Source: Aquatica leii
Lineage: Eukaryota; Arthropoda; Insecta; Coleoptera; Lampyridae
DNA: 64,000 bases
Direction of reading: 5' to 3'
NCBI GenBank assembly: GCA_035610365.1
Contig: CM069432.1
Coordinates: 228,988,532 to 229,052,531 of the forward strand
This document shows positions 10,457-22,493 of the stretch, piece by piece. Each line of letters opens with the position of its first letter. The stretch's first letter is position 1. Under the pieces are notes generated by a model that searched no databases, had not been told where the DNA came from, and was given only the letters and a program-made list of their open reading frames with translations. A program made the position numbers and the translations under genes.

Positions 10457-12130
10457 GTTGGAAGATTAGCAGCTATCTAACTCAGCACAAGAAGTCGATT
10501 ACCACGTAAAAAACCGTTCATGCAAATATTAGTCCAATTGTTTTTACACTAAAGTTTCGACACCTTCATCTACCTTTCTGACAATTATAAGACGTATGTA
10601 CACTTCTGCATTACTTACCACACACGAAAAGTAATCTTTCCTGTTACAGAAATTTTCGCTGAAAAGGACTTTCATAAAATTTTGCCATTACTATACGCTT
10701 GTCTCAATCAGGAGTAGACACTGATGTTTCCTGTTATTAGTGTTGGTAACATTTCTAAATGTTAACACGCTTTAACTTACTTTTTAACAAAATTTAAAAA
10801 AATGAATTTTAAATTAAACAAATTTCGTTTTATATTAAACCCCGCCTTTATAAAACAACTTTCAACAATAAATAATAATAATTATTTTTTTAAATTTAGT
10901 TAGACATTAGTATCTTATTGATTACATCACATAATTAAAACTATAAATTATTTAATATAATTGCACCACATTTTTTCCTATTATAAATATAATTACGTTA
11001 ACATTTTTGAAAAATGATGTAAACACATTGGGTGAATGCATTAACTAAATAACATTAGTTCTTAAAATGTAAATAAACATTGAAATGTTATTTTCTAATT
11101 GGTGCATTACTATTCATTTTAAAAAGGATGTCAACAAACCTGAAATTGCTTGTACTGTGTCCCAGTAGTCTAGAAAACTTATAATTTTTACTTATTTCTA
11201 TTAAAATGTGACCGTTCAAAACAGTAAAAGTAAATTCGTCGAGATAGCTATAATAATTTAAAGCTAATTATTCGCAAATCCGCCCAGAGAGGGTAAATTT
11301 TTTAATAACTCTTTGAGATATAACAAAATTAAGCACAAAAATACACAATCAGACAAAAGCTGAACGTTAAAAGATTGTTTTACATACTCGCTTTAATAAT
11401 TTCAAATCATTTTATTTAGCTACGAGTCGAATTTTCCTTTATATAGACGTGTCATCATTGCCAAAACGGTAGACAAACTTAAAAAAAACAATTAAAAGTG
11501 AAATCAATCAATTAAAGTCGTTCAAGAACTTATTAAAATTAAGTTAGGACGAAGTTACCTGAAGGGTAAGAAACTATACCAACTAGCATAGTAGACTCCA
11601 AAGAAAATATAGATGCGCAATTTGGTTTAATATCAGACCAATAAGTAGACATATAATCAACAACCTTCGCTCCAAGTTCATAAATTTCTAGTTTTATGCC
11701 AATATAATAAATATTTTAAATATTCCATATTATTTATTGTATTTACATTTAAAAGATCAATATAGTAACAAATTATAAGGTAAACAACAATTACTCAAAA
11801 AAATACTAAAATTACAACTTGATTAGTTTATATTTGACCAAAATCCTAGTTTATGGACAAAATAAATATTTTTAAATAATTGATAGAATTAGATTTTGAT
11901 GTCTACATTCCTTGATGATTTAATAAATCAATTTAACTTAATATATCGAAAGACGCGCATACAAATTTTCAAACTTAGTTAGTAGTTTTTAATAGTATAT
12001 TATTTAATTTGTATTTTTAAATACATGTTATGTAGTTAATATTACATTAATAAATAAATGAATAAAAGTTATCTAACTTTTATTTGTAGTAGTACTATTT
12101 ATTTTCGAATAATTGTTTGTCTCCTACATA
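10457..12130. other. No gene recognised
   Basis: About 1.7 kb of AT-rich sequence with no convincing ORF, inverted repeat or TE motif. It follows the end of the tandem duplication and precedes the next pseudogene. Confidence 0.6.
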
Positions 12131-12992
12131 CGAACAAGCAAATAAAATTCCTAGGCAATTTTTGTTATGTGTGTGAAGAAGTAACTTGTAAATCCCAAAA
12201 ACGTATTTTCGCTCAAAGTACAAAGAGCTTACGACCTTAAATTCGAAGCCAAAGTAGGAGATCAAGATAAGTTACGGGCCCCTCACATACGTTAGAAAAC
12301 TTGTGTAACACATTTACGGCCGGTCGAACATAAATGCCTATCTCAAAACCACTAGAATCGTTGAGTTTCGACGAAGAAGAACGCAATTCGCACAGAAAAT
12401 CGACAATGATCCAGACTTTCAAGCACAAGAATATTCAATAGAACCACATTTGATTTCACATGCATAACTAAAAGATTTGGTTCCAGGTTTAAAACTTCTC
12501 GAAGGTGACGTACATACAACTGAACTTACTCATTGTTTCACTCAAGAAGGTACTTTAGTATACTACACGAATGAACAGAACTTATTTGATGCATTGGAAC
12601 ACAAACATGAAGCAGGCAACTCGCGCATATTCATTGATTCTTCTAAACTTAGCTTAAAAGCAGGTTTCCTCGACAACAGCAATAAATACCCATTTGTACC
12701 TATACCCATGGCGTTTATATGAAAGAAGCATCCGAAAATATGCGATATCTCCAAGAACACTTCCGGTATAAACATTATAAGTGGTCAATCTGTGAAGACC
12801 AAAAAATGTCTTCTTGAACTGCAACTGGGGTATACAAGATACTGCTGTTTTCTGTGTAAATGTAACAGCCGTGCACGAAATCGTCATAATATAGAGAAAA
12901 AATATCCACTACGTCAAGATACTAAAAACGTATTAAAAAATTTCGTTAAAGCACAAATACGAGAAGATGGCGAATTTGACAACATCCTGATT
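12130..12992 (+). pseudogene. Multicopy arthropod protein family remnant, 5' part
   Basis: Pieces in successive frames match, in order, a large uncharacterised protein family that I recognise from many arthropod genomes. The order is GNFCYVCEEVTCKSQKR near 12151, VGDQDKLRAPHI near 12257, NDPDFQAQEY then EPHLISHA near 12408, and LKDLVPGLKLLEGD. After these come FTQEGTLVYYT, RIFIDSSKLSLKAGFLDN (12625) and LGYTRYCCFLCKCNSRARNR (12826). The last piece is EDGEFDNILI at the right end. A CxxC pair near the N-terminus and the CCFLC motif suggest metal binding. The biochemical function is unknown to me; copy number suggests a TE-borne gene. It is disabled by stops and frameshifts, and the copia element splits it at 12992; it resumes at 24616. 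Confidence 0.65.
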
Positions 12993-13178
12993 TATTGAGA
13001 ACTACAATAAAAAGATATAGAGAACTACTGGTTGGGTAAGAGAGAGAGTGGAAAAAAAAAGAAAGAGGAGATGTTTTTTTGATTATTCAAGTAATGTATA
13101 GTTATTTTTCATTAATAAATAGTTGTAGTAAAACATTCTCGAGTTCTTGTGCATTGAATTGGAACCACTCTGTCAAAA
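12993..13178 (+). repeat. Copia 5' LTR
   Basis: About 186 bp. Matches 17252-17348 joined to 24525-24615. The primer-binding site follows immediately at 13179. Confidence 0.8.
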
Positions 13179-13192
13179 GGTTATGGGCCCAG
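13179..13192 (+). promoter_or_regulatory. Copia primer-binding site
   Basis: GGTTATGGGCCCAG is the internal tRNA-iMet half-molecule primer site known from Drosophila copia, placed directly after the LTR. Confidence 0.85.
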
Positions 13193-13295
13193 TTAAACTT
13201 AAATATTAAAAATTGTGAATTTAAAAAGACATAACCTAAAAAAAAGGTGTGCTCGCGTTGTTGGACTTTTATTAAGATTTAAAAAAAATAATGAG

Positions 13296-15258
13296 ATGGA
13301 TCCTACAAGGAACGTTATTACGTTTAATAAATTAAACGGAAAGAATTGGAATACATGGAAGTTCCAAGTAACGGTTATGTTAAAAGCAAAAGGTCTATAT
13401 GAGTGGTGAAAAGAAAGAACCCTCGGAAACGCAGTTGAAGGATGACTGGAAAAAGAACGATTCAAAGGCACAAGAAATCCTAGTCACGAGAATAGATGAT
13501 GAAATTTTTCCTAATATTATGCAATGTAGCAGTGCTTATGAAATATGGAAAAAGTTGCAAACCATTTATGAACGGAAGTCTGATGTAAGTGCACATTTAT
13601 TAAATGAAAAGTTTTATAATCTCTCCTTCGAAGACAACATAATAGGGTTAATGACAGAAGTAACAAATTTATGTGCTGCATTAAAACTGCAAGGAGTTGA
13701 TATACCTGCGAAGATGGCAATTACAAAGGTATTAATGGTGTTGCCAGAGAAATTTAAACACTTTAGATCAGCATGGGATAGTGTTGCACCGGTCGACCAA
13801 ACATTGGACAACTTGACTACAAGATTATTGATCGAAGAGGAAAGACTAAAAGGGGATAAAGAAGAAACGGTGGCATTATTAACTACAAAAACACAAAAGA
13901 ATTGTTATGGGTGTGGTAAAGTTCGACATTTTAAATCAAACTGTAAACAAGTTAATCAAGAGTGCTTTTATTGTAGATACAGAATTAAAAAGGAAGGTAA
14001 AAATCTACAAGATCGAAGTGATCAGTGTGCCTTAATAGCGATAAATGATTATGTGAAATCGCAAGTGGACACTGAATGGTTCTTGGACAGTGGGGCATCC
14101 CAACACATGTGTAAGAATAAAGAGTTATTTAGTGAACTTAAGATTCTTAATCCACCAAAAGATATAAAAATAGGTGATGGATCCTTAATACAAGCAACCG
14201 CATATGGAAATATAAACATTTTAGCATACAATGGCCAAGTGTTTCATAAAGTTGTACTGAAGGATGTGTTGTTTGTGGAGAAGTTGGAGGTCAATTTGTT
14301 TTCCCAGGGTAGTGCACTGAACAAGGGGCTGTTGTTAGCATCTGATGCAGGTATGGTGAGAATAAGTGACAGAAATAATGTAGTGATTGCAACAGCTGTG
14401 CGATCAGGAAAGTTATTTAAAATGCTATTTAGAATTTCACCTGGTGACACAGAAAATTGTTTAATTGGAAATCAGAAAGCAGATCTTACTTGGTGGCATA
14501 AAACTTTAGCACATCAGAATTTTACACAAGTGAAAAATCTGTTAAAACGAGAAAATATTAAAGTGCAAGGTGAAAAAGAATTCTGTAAGTCGTGCATTGA
14601 AGGGAAACATCATCGACAACCATTTCCAGAGAGTAAGTTCAGAGCAGAAAACATTTGTGATCTTTTCCATATGGATTTGTGCGGTCCAATTGAAGAGAAG
14701 TCAATAAAAGGGTCACGCTATATGCTTTTACTTAAAGATGATTATTCAAATTATAAAACTGTGTATTTTCTACAGCATAAGAGTGAAGTAATTGATAAAT
14801 TAAAGGCATTCGTAAATTATACACAAACTCAAACTGGAAGAAGAATTGAAACCATTCGTAGTGACAATGGGACAGAATTTGTAAACCAAAGAGTTAGTGA
14901 TTTATTTAGACATCATGGAATTCAACACCAGTTGACAGTGGCATACACACCGCAACAAAATGAGCGAGGTGAAAGGGAATTCAGAACCATCATGGAAGCC
15001 ACAAGATGCATGTTAGCAAACAACTGTATGGACAAGAAATTTTGGGCAGAGGCAGGCAACACAGCTGTCTACCTTTTAAATCGATCTGGTACAAGTCCAA
15101 TTGACAACAAGACACCATTTGAACTATGGCATGGAAAGCCTTTCGACCTACAAAGATTAGTAGGAACATTCGGTGATAGAGTATGGGTGCAGATACCAAA
15201 TCAACAAAGAAAGAAATTGGATATGAAAAGTAAATATGGGTTATTCAGAAAATACTAA
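13296..15258 (+). pseudogene. Copia gag, protease and integrase
   Basis: Gag starts at 13296 (MDPTRNVITFNKLNGKNW) and shifts frame near 13400; the second frame is open to 15258. Order: a UBN2-type Gag (EIWKKLQTIYERK), a CCHC knuckle (CYGCGKVRHFKSNC, about 13905), protease DSGASQHMC (about 14088), the pre-integrase WWHKTLAHQNF with CKSCIEGK (zinc-binding HHCC), and an integrase core. The core keeps its catalytic residues: Asp in HMDLCGP (about 14672), Asp in RSDNGTEF (about 14868) and Glu in the ERGEREFRTIMEA segment. The stop at 15258 comes from a small indel at KYGLFRKY, after which the frame moves to 15236. Apart from two indels this half is well preserved. Confidence 0.85.
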
Positions 15259-16165
15259 AGAGTATAGAATTAATTATTCTGAGAAAAACAATGTATCAAT
15301 TGAGAGAGAAGTAATATTTGAACCCAGCAGTACAAATGAAGAGCTGGAGTGTACCGAAGAGAAGTTTGTTAGCTTAGAGTTAGAAGATGATGGAAATGAC
15401 GTTCCAGAGCAGATAAATGATTCTGAAAAAGACAATGGACAAGATGTGGAAGTTAGTGAGCAGTTACAAACAGATGAAATTGTGAGAGAAGAGGTTGGCC
15501 GTTTAAGACCAAGAGAGAATTTAAAACCACCAACAAGGTATGAATACTATGAATTGAACTTTTTTAGTGTTGATGCAGATGAACCTACAACATTCCAAGA
15601 AGCGATAGATAGTGACAACTCAAACGAGTGGAAAAAGGCAATAGAAACGGAAGTAGATGCATTAATAGAAAATGAAACTTGGACAATTGTTGACAAACCC
15701 GAAATTTGCGAAATAATTGATAGTAAGTTTATTTTTAAGATTAAGCGTGACTCCAATAACAAGGTGATACAATTTAAATGTAGATTAGTTGCAAAAGGTT
15801 TTCAACAAAATGTACAGGAAGATGTCTATGCTCCTATAGCTAGATTAAATACTCTAAGAACTTTGTTAGCATTGAGTGCATGTAATGAGTGGAAAGTGTA
15901 TCAGATGGATGTATGTAGTGCATTCCTGCATGGTTACTTACCAAGTTGCTGTAAAATAGAAAAGGGAAAAACTGAACAAACTGAATAAGGCTATTTATGG
16001 CCTAAAAAGGACACCATTACATTGGTATGAAAGATTTGATAAATTCATGCTTGGCATGTAAGAGGTAAATCTGACAACTGCTTATACATTCACACTGATA
16101 AAGTGAGTTGCATTTATGCATTGATTTATGTAGACGATATAGTTATTACAGGTTCATGTGACAAC
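15236..16165 (+). pseudogene. Copia reverse transcriptase, N-terminal part
   Basis: Continues the polyprotein: GYSENTKEYRI, an acidic linker rich in Glu and Asp (15340-15500), then the copia RT start (FQEAIDSDNSNEWKKAIETE). It includes NETWTIVDKP, FKCRLVAKGFQQ and motif A, YQMDVCSAFLHGYL. A frameshift near 15960 leads to KLNKAIYGLKRTPLHWYERF (about 15977) and, after further breaks, to the catalytic IYVDDIVITGS at about 16125. The frame then runs into an AT microsatellite. Confidence 0.8.
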
Positions 16166-16275
16166 AAAATAAAATTATTATATATTATATATATTATATA
16201 TATATAATTATTATATTATTATATTATATTATATATATATATTATTATATATATATATATTATTATATATAATAA
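16163..16275. repeat. AT microsatellite inside copia RT
   Basis: About 110 bp of alternating ATATAT and ATTATA. It sits between NKIK and KLKDEL of the RT and has expanded within coding sequence. Confidence 0.85.
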
Positions 16276-17185
16276 AATTATAAGCTAAAAGATGAGCTTA
16301 AAAATACATTTAACATGAAAGACTTAGGAGTTTTAGGATATTATTTAGATTTAAGTATCACTCAAAACACACATGAAGGTGTAATAATGATTAATCAAAA
16401 GCATTATTTAATAAATGTACTAAACAAATTTGGAATGAATGATTGTGAGTCGGTAGCTACCTATGGATTGTAATTATAATTTTGCATTACTAAAACGAGA
16501 GATATCTGAAAGTTGTGAAATTGAAAATAAATGTAGAAAACTAATTGGTTGTATTACGTATGCCATGTTGGGTTCTAGAGCTGATTTGTGTAACTGCATT
16601 TTACAGCTGTCACGTTATCAAAATAGGGCAAGTGTTGAGTTGTATGTAGCCCTGAAAAGAGTTTTAAGATATATTAAAGGAACATTAGACGTTAATTTAG
16701 TTTATAAGAAAAAATGTAATGATTTAATTATTGGATACGCGGATGCTGATTGGGGAGGTGATAATGATGATCGAAAATCCACTAGTGGTTATTGTTTTTA
16801 TATTTTTGGTAACATTGTGTCATGGTGTTCACGAAAACAAACCACAGTAGCACTTTCCACAACTGAAGCTGAACTGATATCATTGAGCATGTGTGCAAGT
16901 GAAGCTTGTTGGTTTAGAAAATTATTGTACGAATTAAATTCAAAACTTGAGAATAAGATTATTATCTATGAGGATAATCAATCAGTTATCCGTTGCACAA
17001 GTTCTCATGAACAGCTAAAAAGAATGAAACATCTCGACATTAAATATCATTTTGTAAAAGATCTAATAGAAAAGCAGATAATTAATGTCAGATATATAAA
17101 TACAAGTAAACAACTTGCTGACATGTTCACTAAGCCTTTAAGCAGGAATAAGTTTGGACATTTTCGCGACAAAATGTTACATTGA
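16276..17185 (+). pseudogene. Copia RT C-terminus and RNase H
   Basis: The frame after the microsatellite reads KDELKNTFNMKDLGVLGYYL, then a shift near 16470 into the open frame to 17185. RNase H signatures are complete: YADADWGGDNDDRKSTSGY (about 16735), STTEAEL, IYEDNQSV (about 16967), MKHLDIKYHF (about 17027) and QLADMFTKPL. The order and wording are very close to Drosophila copia. The terminal stop at 17185 is at the usual place. Confidence 0.85.
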
Positions 17186-17239
17186 ATTATTGTACTCGTA
17201 GTAGTAAGTTTGTTTGTTTTAATCTAATAGAAAGTTTTT

Positions 17240-17251
17240 ATTGAGAGGGGG
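17240..17251 (+). promoter_or_regulatory. Copia polypurine tract
   Basis: TTGAGAGGGGG lies directly before the 3' LTR start at 17252. Confidence 0.75.
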
Positions 17252-17348
17252 TATTGAGAACTGCAATAAAAACATATAAAGAACTACTGGTTGGGTAACA
17301 GAGAGTGGAAAAAAAAGAAATATGAGATGTTTTTTTGATTATTCAAGT
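17252..17348 (+). repeat. Copia 3' LTR, first part
   Basis: First 97 bp of the 3' LTR. It is interrupted after AAGT (17345-17348) by the minus-strand LTR element and resumes at 24525. Confidence 0.85.
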
Positions 17349-18693
17349 TGTTACAAGCTTTAGCTGGTTACGAACCTGCACGGCCAACTCTCAACAGTCG
17401 GAGAGAGGGTAGGGTTGCTAGAGGTAAATAAAAGATAATTAAGGGCGCCAGAGCCTATCCAAAGTAAGTTCCTGCTTGCTCACCACAGGAATGGTAATAA
17501 ACTTGTAACTAGGTGGGAAGTTCGTAACTGCTGAAAGAAACGACTAAAATGGAAAAGAAACTCGATCATTAACAACAATGGTACTTTAATTCCTCTATAA
17601 AAAATAAATGTAGTAACAATTAAGTAGTTCAATATAAGTCCGTGCTGTAGAGAATATAGAACAGAGAATAGCAGCAGGATCGGCAACTTACACTACACGT
17701 CGAACAAGCGTGTAAGGACTATAACATGTATATAATTTTATCAACAAGTAACATTAGCAATGATAATTGATGGTAGATATAGGCAGCAAGCGATAAGTAA
17801 TTTATCTAACTTAATTTAGTAACAAACACAAGTAACAAATCAATTAGCACGTACAATTAGCAAATATAATAAGTCGTGAGTTACCGTAGCGATCACGTAT
17901 AAATAAGTAAAAATTGACTTACCAAGTTCCAGAGTGCTGTCAGAAAAACGTTTTTCCTACGGCCTCCTACAATTAAACTTCCTGAAAAATATAGACGTGT
18001 CTACCTGGCGACTCACAAACTACAAATAAAGACACATTTAAAGGACAGTAAACGAACCGACACTTATCGTATGCTGTTACATTACGGTACGAATATGATG
18101 GTATTAAACAATTTCCTCCGAATAGAATTCCATCAAATCCAATAATTAGGATCTTCCGGATAAGGTAATAGTCATCGGTGTTAAGTTACGGCCTTCGACT
18201 CGAATTCCCTCGTATTCGATAATTAGAATCTCCCAAATAAGGTGATCGTCACCAAAGTTAATTTATGGCCTCCGAATATTTGTTTGAAGAAATAGTAATA
18301 CGAAACGGACTCCTCATTAATAAGTAATAATTAGAACTAGATATGCGCACGTGGCGGAAGGCTGTCAAAATACAAGAAATTACAACGAAGTTTTAATAAA
18401 TGAAAAGTTACAATCTTACCCGGTGTAGACGCAAACAAATTTTAAATGTATTTCACTTATTGATTGATCACCATGGTGGTGTATAATTGTAGAAGAGGTT
18501 TACTTGTCAAATCCACCGGCCATTTCAAGTAGTTTCCAAGTTGAAGAGCACGTCGTAAATGACAGTCACGCGTAAAAGATAGTTAGCGGTTGTCAAAACT
18601 CGAATCTAATTTCACGTCGCAAATCCATAGGCGTACCTAACGAAGATTTCAACCGTAACAACAAAGGCGTACTTAATGAAAATTCCCGTCACA
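17349..18693 (-). repeat. 3' LTR of the minus-strand element
   Basis: On the + strand it starts TGTTACAAGC and ends CCCGTCACA. Matches 23179-24524 except for one A in a homopolymer near 17600 and one substitution near 18685. Confidence 0.9.
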
Positions 18694-18707
18694 GATTCCC
18701 CCCCAGC
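18694..18707 (-). promoter_or_regulatory. Polypurine tract of the minus-strand element
   Basis: GCTGGGGGGGAATC on the minus strand, immediately before the 3' LTR start (TGTGACGG). This fixes the element orientation. Confidence 0.75.
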
Positions 18708-20130
18708 AAGATAAAAGCGTGGAGCGAGAATAACGAAAACAAAGCTAAAATGAAGACAGAAATTTAGGCATACGCCAAGGACAGAACCCTAAAATCCAAA
18801 ACCAACCCAATTCCAAGAAACCCAACCCCGTGTAATCTCATCAGATTACCACAAATACAGAAGAGACAGAGCTTTTCCAGAATCTTAAGAATGCCGACAA
18901 CCAAAACTGTAACAGAAGCGCACGAAGCGAAAGGTATCTCCAAGAAACCAAGAGTAATTTGATCTAAAAGCAAAGAAGAATACCAACATGGTTTACTAAT
19001 TTCCGAAGCGCATAAAGCGATACCAAAAAGTAAGGTACAAACAATCAGTAACCCAATACAGTAAGGATGTAAGTATCGAAAGAATTCCAGAGAAAAGAAA
19101 AGAACATAGGAAAGGTAGAATAAGCCCCAACCCTTAAGTACAAATATCAAAATAAGTAACCCAAAATCCCAAGTACTAACAAATCCCCAGAACTAGAACT
19201 CGAAGAAAAGAAAGAAGAGGAGAGAAAAGAACGTTAGAAACTATCAGTTGCTAAGCGAACCCTTGTCAATTATCGGTCACTGTGTTGGACTGTAACAATG
19301 AAACTTACAAGCCGATAAACGGAATAGAATATCCCAAGAAAACCAAAGAGAACAGTAGCAAAAGAGATATCCCAAGAATGACTAACAACATCCAGAAAAG
19401 CCGAGCAAGCGGAAGTACATAAAGTACAGAAAACGGAGTTGTAGTCTGTTTCAAGTTTCAGACTTACACAGCAAAACGAATAATTTACTAAGCCCAACGT
19501 AGCAAAAGAAAGAATTAGCAAAAAAGCAAATGAAGAGAAAAGAATATGGTTGCAGTGAATCCAAGAAAATAAAGAAAGACTAAGCTTAAGCAGAGAGAAA
19601 AACTTTCAAAGCAACCTCAAACAGAACCAGAAGAAAAAGAAAGTATGAGTCAATAAAGAATAGAAAACTTCACTTGCCAATTGAGCGTCGTGAGTTAGTG
19701 CTCGTTGCGTTGGGATGTCACAAGGAACCTAAATGCCGAAGGACGGATTAGAATATTCCCAGAGCCAAAAGAAACCCAAAGAAAAGGAATATCCTAACGG
19801 TGACTAACAACATCAGAAAATGCCGACTAAGCGGAAGTACAAAGTACAAGAAGCGACGTTGCAGTCTATTCCAAGTTTCAAACCAAAACAACAAAACAAA
19901 ACCCACTCAACCTAATAAAGCGAGAAAAGTAAATGAGAAAGAAAGCAAAAGAAAAGGACCATAGTTGCGTGAATACTAAAGAAAGAAGTTATTAAAAGAA
20001 AATACCCAGAAAGTATTCAAGCAACAAATCCAGATAAAAGAAAAAGCAAAAGAGATAATTGCCCTAAGACAAATCCCAAAAAGCAAAAGAGAAAAAAATA
20101 AAAAGTAAAGAAGACAATAAAGGAAGAAAA
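18708..20130 (-). other. Non-coding pyrimidine-rich part of the LTR element
   Basis: About 1.4 kb that is A/G-rich on the + strand and so C/T-rich in the element's sense direction. Diverged copies of a second repeat recur near 19300-19460, 19720-19890 and 20780-20910; shared words include ATGCCGACTAAGCGGA and GTAGTCTGTT. ORFs here are short and low-complexity and I do not regard them as genes. Confidence 0.55.
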
Positions 20131-20136
20131 GAGACA

Positions 20137-20682
20137 GACGGAGAAAGATAAGACAAGATGTAGGTGTCTGATTTGTTCTTCTCTCCGTAGAAGAAACAAA
20201 AGGAAGTGACCAGCCCTTCAATGCCCAACAAACCGCCCTAAGGGTAAACCTTCAGGAGGAAGAAGAAGAAAGAAAGAGATGTGTCATGCAGGCGATCAAC
20301 TAATCAAGAAGAAGAAAACAATAAGAAGTAAGAAAAACAAGAAAGGATGAAAAGAGAAAGACGGAGAAAGCTAAGACAAGATGTAAGAGTCTGATTCGTT
20401 CTTCTCTCCGTAGAAGAAACGAAAGGGAGTGACCAACCCTTCAATGCCCAACCAACCGCCCAAGTGAGGCGAACCATAAAAAGGATCAAAACAAAGAATA
20501 ATGGTTGGCACAAAGAAAAGATAGATAGGCCTAAGAAGAAAAAAAATGAAAAGTAGAAAAGATAAGAGATATAGAAAGACGGAGATAGATAAGGCTTGAT
20601 GTAACTGCCTGATTCATTCTTCACCCCGTAAAAGAATGAAAAGAGAGACCACCCTACGGTGCCCAACCAACCGCCCTAGAAT
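20137..20682 (-). repeat. Three tandem ~220-bp repeats in the LTR element
   Basis: A core of about 100 bp starting GACGGAGA and ending AACCGCCC occurs at 20137-20238, 20360-20460 and 20578-20676, spaced about 220 bp apart. Copies contain CTGATT, GTTCTTCTCTCCGTAGAAG and CAATGCCCAAC with small differences. They lie downstream of the Gag-integrase ORF in the sense direction. Confidence 0.7.
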
Positions 20683-21140
20683 AGAAAAAAACAAGGTATG
20701 AGAAAATGTATCAATATTAGTTATAGAACGAATGCGTACCAATTGCTGTCCCAAATTGGAAAGTATACTTCACGACTTTAATGCCGACGAGCGGAATAGA
20801 AAACTCAAGAAAAGAAAAACCAAATCCAAAAGCAGAAAAGAGAATTCTATATATGACGTACCGATCCAAAAATGCCGACTAAGCGGATATAAATATATAC
20901 AGACGGAAAGGTAGTCTGTCCTGAAGTAAGATGGAGAAGAAAGAAACCAAAACAAAAGTACTAGAAACTTAAGCAAAGAAAAGAAAATCGGTGACAGCAA
21001 TATGAGAAGAACAATTGGGTAGCATCCAAGCTACAACCAACAAGATATCGACGACGTATCTAAAGACTCGAACCACTAAAACCGAAAGAAAAGAACCAAA
21101 AGAATAGCAAAGGTCGAAAGTCGAAAGCCCAAAAAGTGAA

Positions 21141-22493
21141 CTAGCACTTACGACGCTTGCGACGCCGATGAAAGCGAAGAGAACGATTAGCAGAGGGAGA
21201 CAACAAAGAATAATTAGAAACGACTGAAGAAGGAGATGCAAAAGCAATAGCAGCGGCTTTTACATCCGGCGAAATAGCACGATCCTTATGTAGACGCGTA
21301 AATCTTGTAGCAACACTAGTGTTGGAAAGCTTCGTTCTACTTGTCAAAATGTGACGTGACCTAAAAGGATTGCTACGCTGTGCGTTCGAACAAGAACAGT
21401 GACGTATGAACTCAGCAACCTTGGGTCTCATATGAGGCCAGTAGAAGTGATAGCGAAGAGCTTCCAACGTACTCCTAACACTGCGGTGTTCACGCTCCGA
21501 TGGAAGATGGTGATCGTGGATTAATTGTTTGCGTTGTTCCGAAGGAACAACTAATTTCCACACGCAAGAGTCAGATGAAGATATGCGTACACGTTTACAT
21601 AGAAGACCTTTCACAAGACACCAACGAGAGAAACGACGAGGGCAAGCAGAAACTCTAGAAACCAAACCTAAATACCAAGGATCGTTAGTAGGCCTAATAA
21701 TCCTAGCAACTGAAGAAAAATTTGGAGGAAGAGAAGCTAAAGAACGAACAGGACGTACAAGTTTCTCAGTTTTAGAACGACAGTGTATACACGTATTAGA
21801 CTCAGTAGTTATAGAAGAAGGAAGGGGAGGAGTAGTAAGAGAATCAGCAACCGTATTAACCGAAACTGTGGTAGTAGCAGTATTAATCACAGATGATTCG
21901 AGAAGTAAGTCATTCCTTTCGGATGTTATAAAACTACGAGAATTGCTACGGTTAAAGTTCAACTCCAAACGTTTGCCTAAAGAAATCAATTGAGAAAAGG
22001 ATGTAATATCCACCAGTGCAAAATGAGATTGATACAAAGGAGCCAAGTTGCGGCGTACGATTTTAAGCTGCGTCTTCTCCGAGACTGGTTCTAACAATTG
22101 CATAAAAAGATATTGCATAGTAGCAACGTACATCACAATAGGTTCCTTAGGTTCCATCACTCGATTACGAATAGTATCCATTAACCTTTCATCATAATCT
22201 ACAGGCAGAAATTCAGCTTTCAGCATCGCAGTAACCTCTTTCCAAGAACGTAAAGTATGTCGTCTACTTCTAAACACAAGAAGAGCTTTACCCGATAACA
22301 CATCAGAAGCTGAAAGAAAAAGTTGGTGCTGAGAAACTTCACGAGACAGACACAACTCATCAATACGAATAAGAAACTCCATTAGTACAAACGGATCTTC
22401 ACCAGAGAAAGTAATATTCCAATTAGCCAAATCCATTTCCGAATCAGAGTCTGATGAAGTAAGAAGTGGTGGTTCTTTATCTGAAGAATACAT
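21141..22493 (-). CDS. Gag fused to integrase zinc-binding domain
   Basis: A 450-codon uninterrupted ORF. Residues 1-30 are acidic and Ser-rich. Residues 25-180 form a Ty3/gypsy-type Gag: NWNITFSGEDPFVLMEFL, SASDVLSGKALLVFRSRR, LKAEFLPVDYDERL, QYLFMQLLEPV and RRNLAPLYQSH. A short CIHC follows where a nucleocapsid knuckle would be expected. At about residue 270 the protein passes straight into integrase-type sequence: NDPWYLGLVSRV, WKLVVPSEQRKQLIHDHH and HFYWPHMRPKVAEFIRHCSC, the HHCC zinc-binding domain with one spacing residue missing between the cysteines. The tail is Ser- and Arg-rich and ends RRRKRRKC. No DDE core, protease or RT is present. The open frame suggests selection or very recent origin. 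It may make particles that are packaged with an autonomous relative's enzymes. Confidence 0.75.
   Translation of the reverse strand: MYSSDKEPPLLTSSDSDSEMDLANWNITFSGEDPFVLMEFLIRIDELCLSREVSQHQLFLSASDVLSGKALLVFRSRRHTLRSWKEVTAMLKAEFLPVDYDERLMDTIRNRVMEPKEPIVMYVATMQYLFMQLLEPVSEKTQLKIVRRNLAPLYQSHFALVDITSFSQLISLGKRLELNFNRSNSRSFITSERNDLLLESSVINTATTTVSVNTVADSLTTPPLPSSITTESNTCIHCRSKTEKLVRPVRSLASLPPNFSSVARIIRPTNDPWYLGLVSRVSACPRRFSRWCLVKGLLCKRVRISSSDSCVWKLVVPSEQRKQLIHDHHLPSEREHRSVRSTLEALRYHFYWPHMRPKVAEFIRHCSCSNAQRSNPFRSRHILTSRTKLSNTSVATRFTRLHKDRAISPDVKAAAIAFASPSSVVSNYSLLSPSANRSLRFHRRRKRRKC

Noticed and set aside
16163-16275. AT-rich tract considered as an origin or promoter
   Set aside because: It is a simple microsatellite expanded inside the copia RT coding sequence.
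19976-20666. Minus-strand ORFs of 60-120 codons within the LTR element (for example 20304-20666)
   Set aside because: Phe/Leu/Ser-rich translations of a pyrimidine-rich repeat region; two of them share sequence only because the DNA repeats are tandem.
21529-21993. 154-codon plus-strand ORF
   Set aside because: It is the antisense shadow of the Gag-integrase ORF at 21141-22493, which has the family motifs.
22449-22460. CTGATGA in the LTR element considered as a further hammerhead
   Set aside because: No GAAAC at a compatible distance and no stem II; it lies in the Gag coding region antisense.
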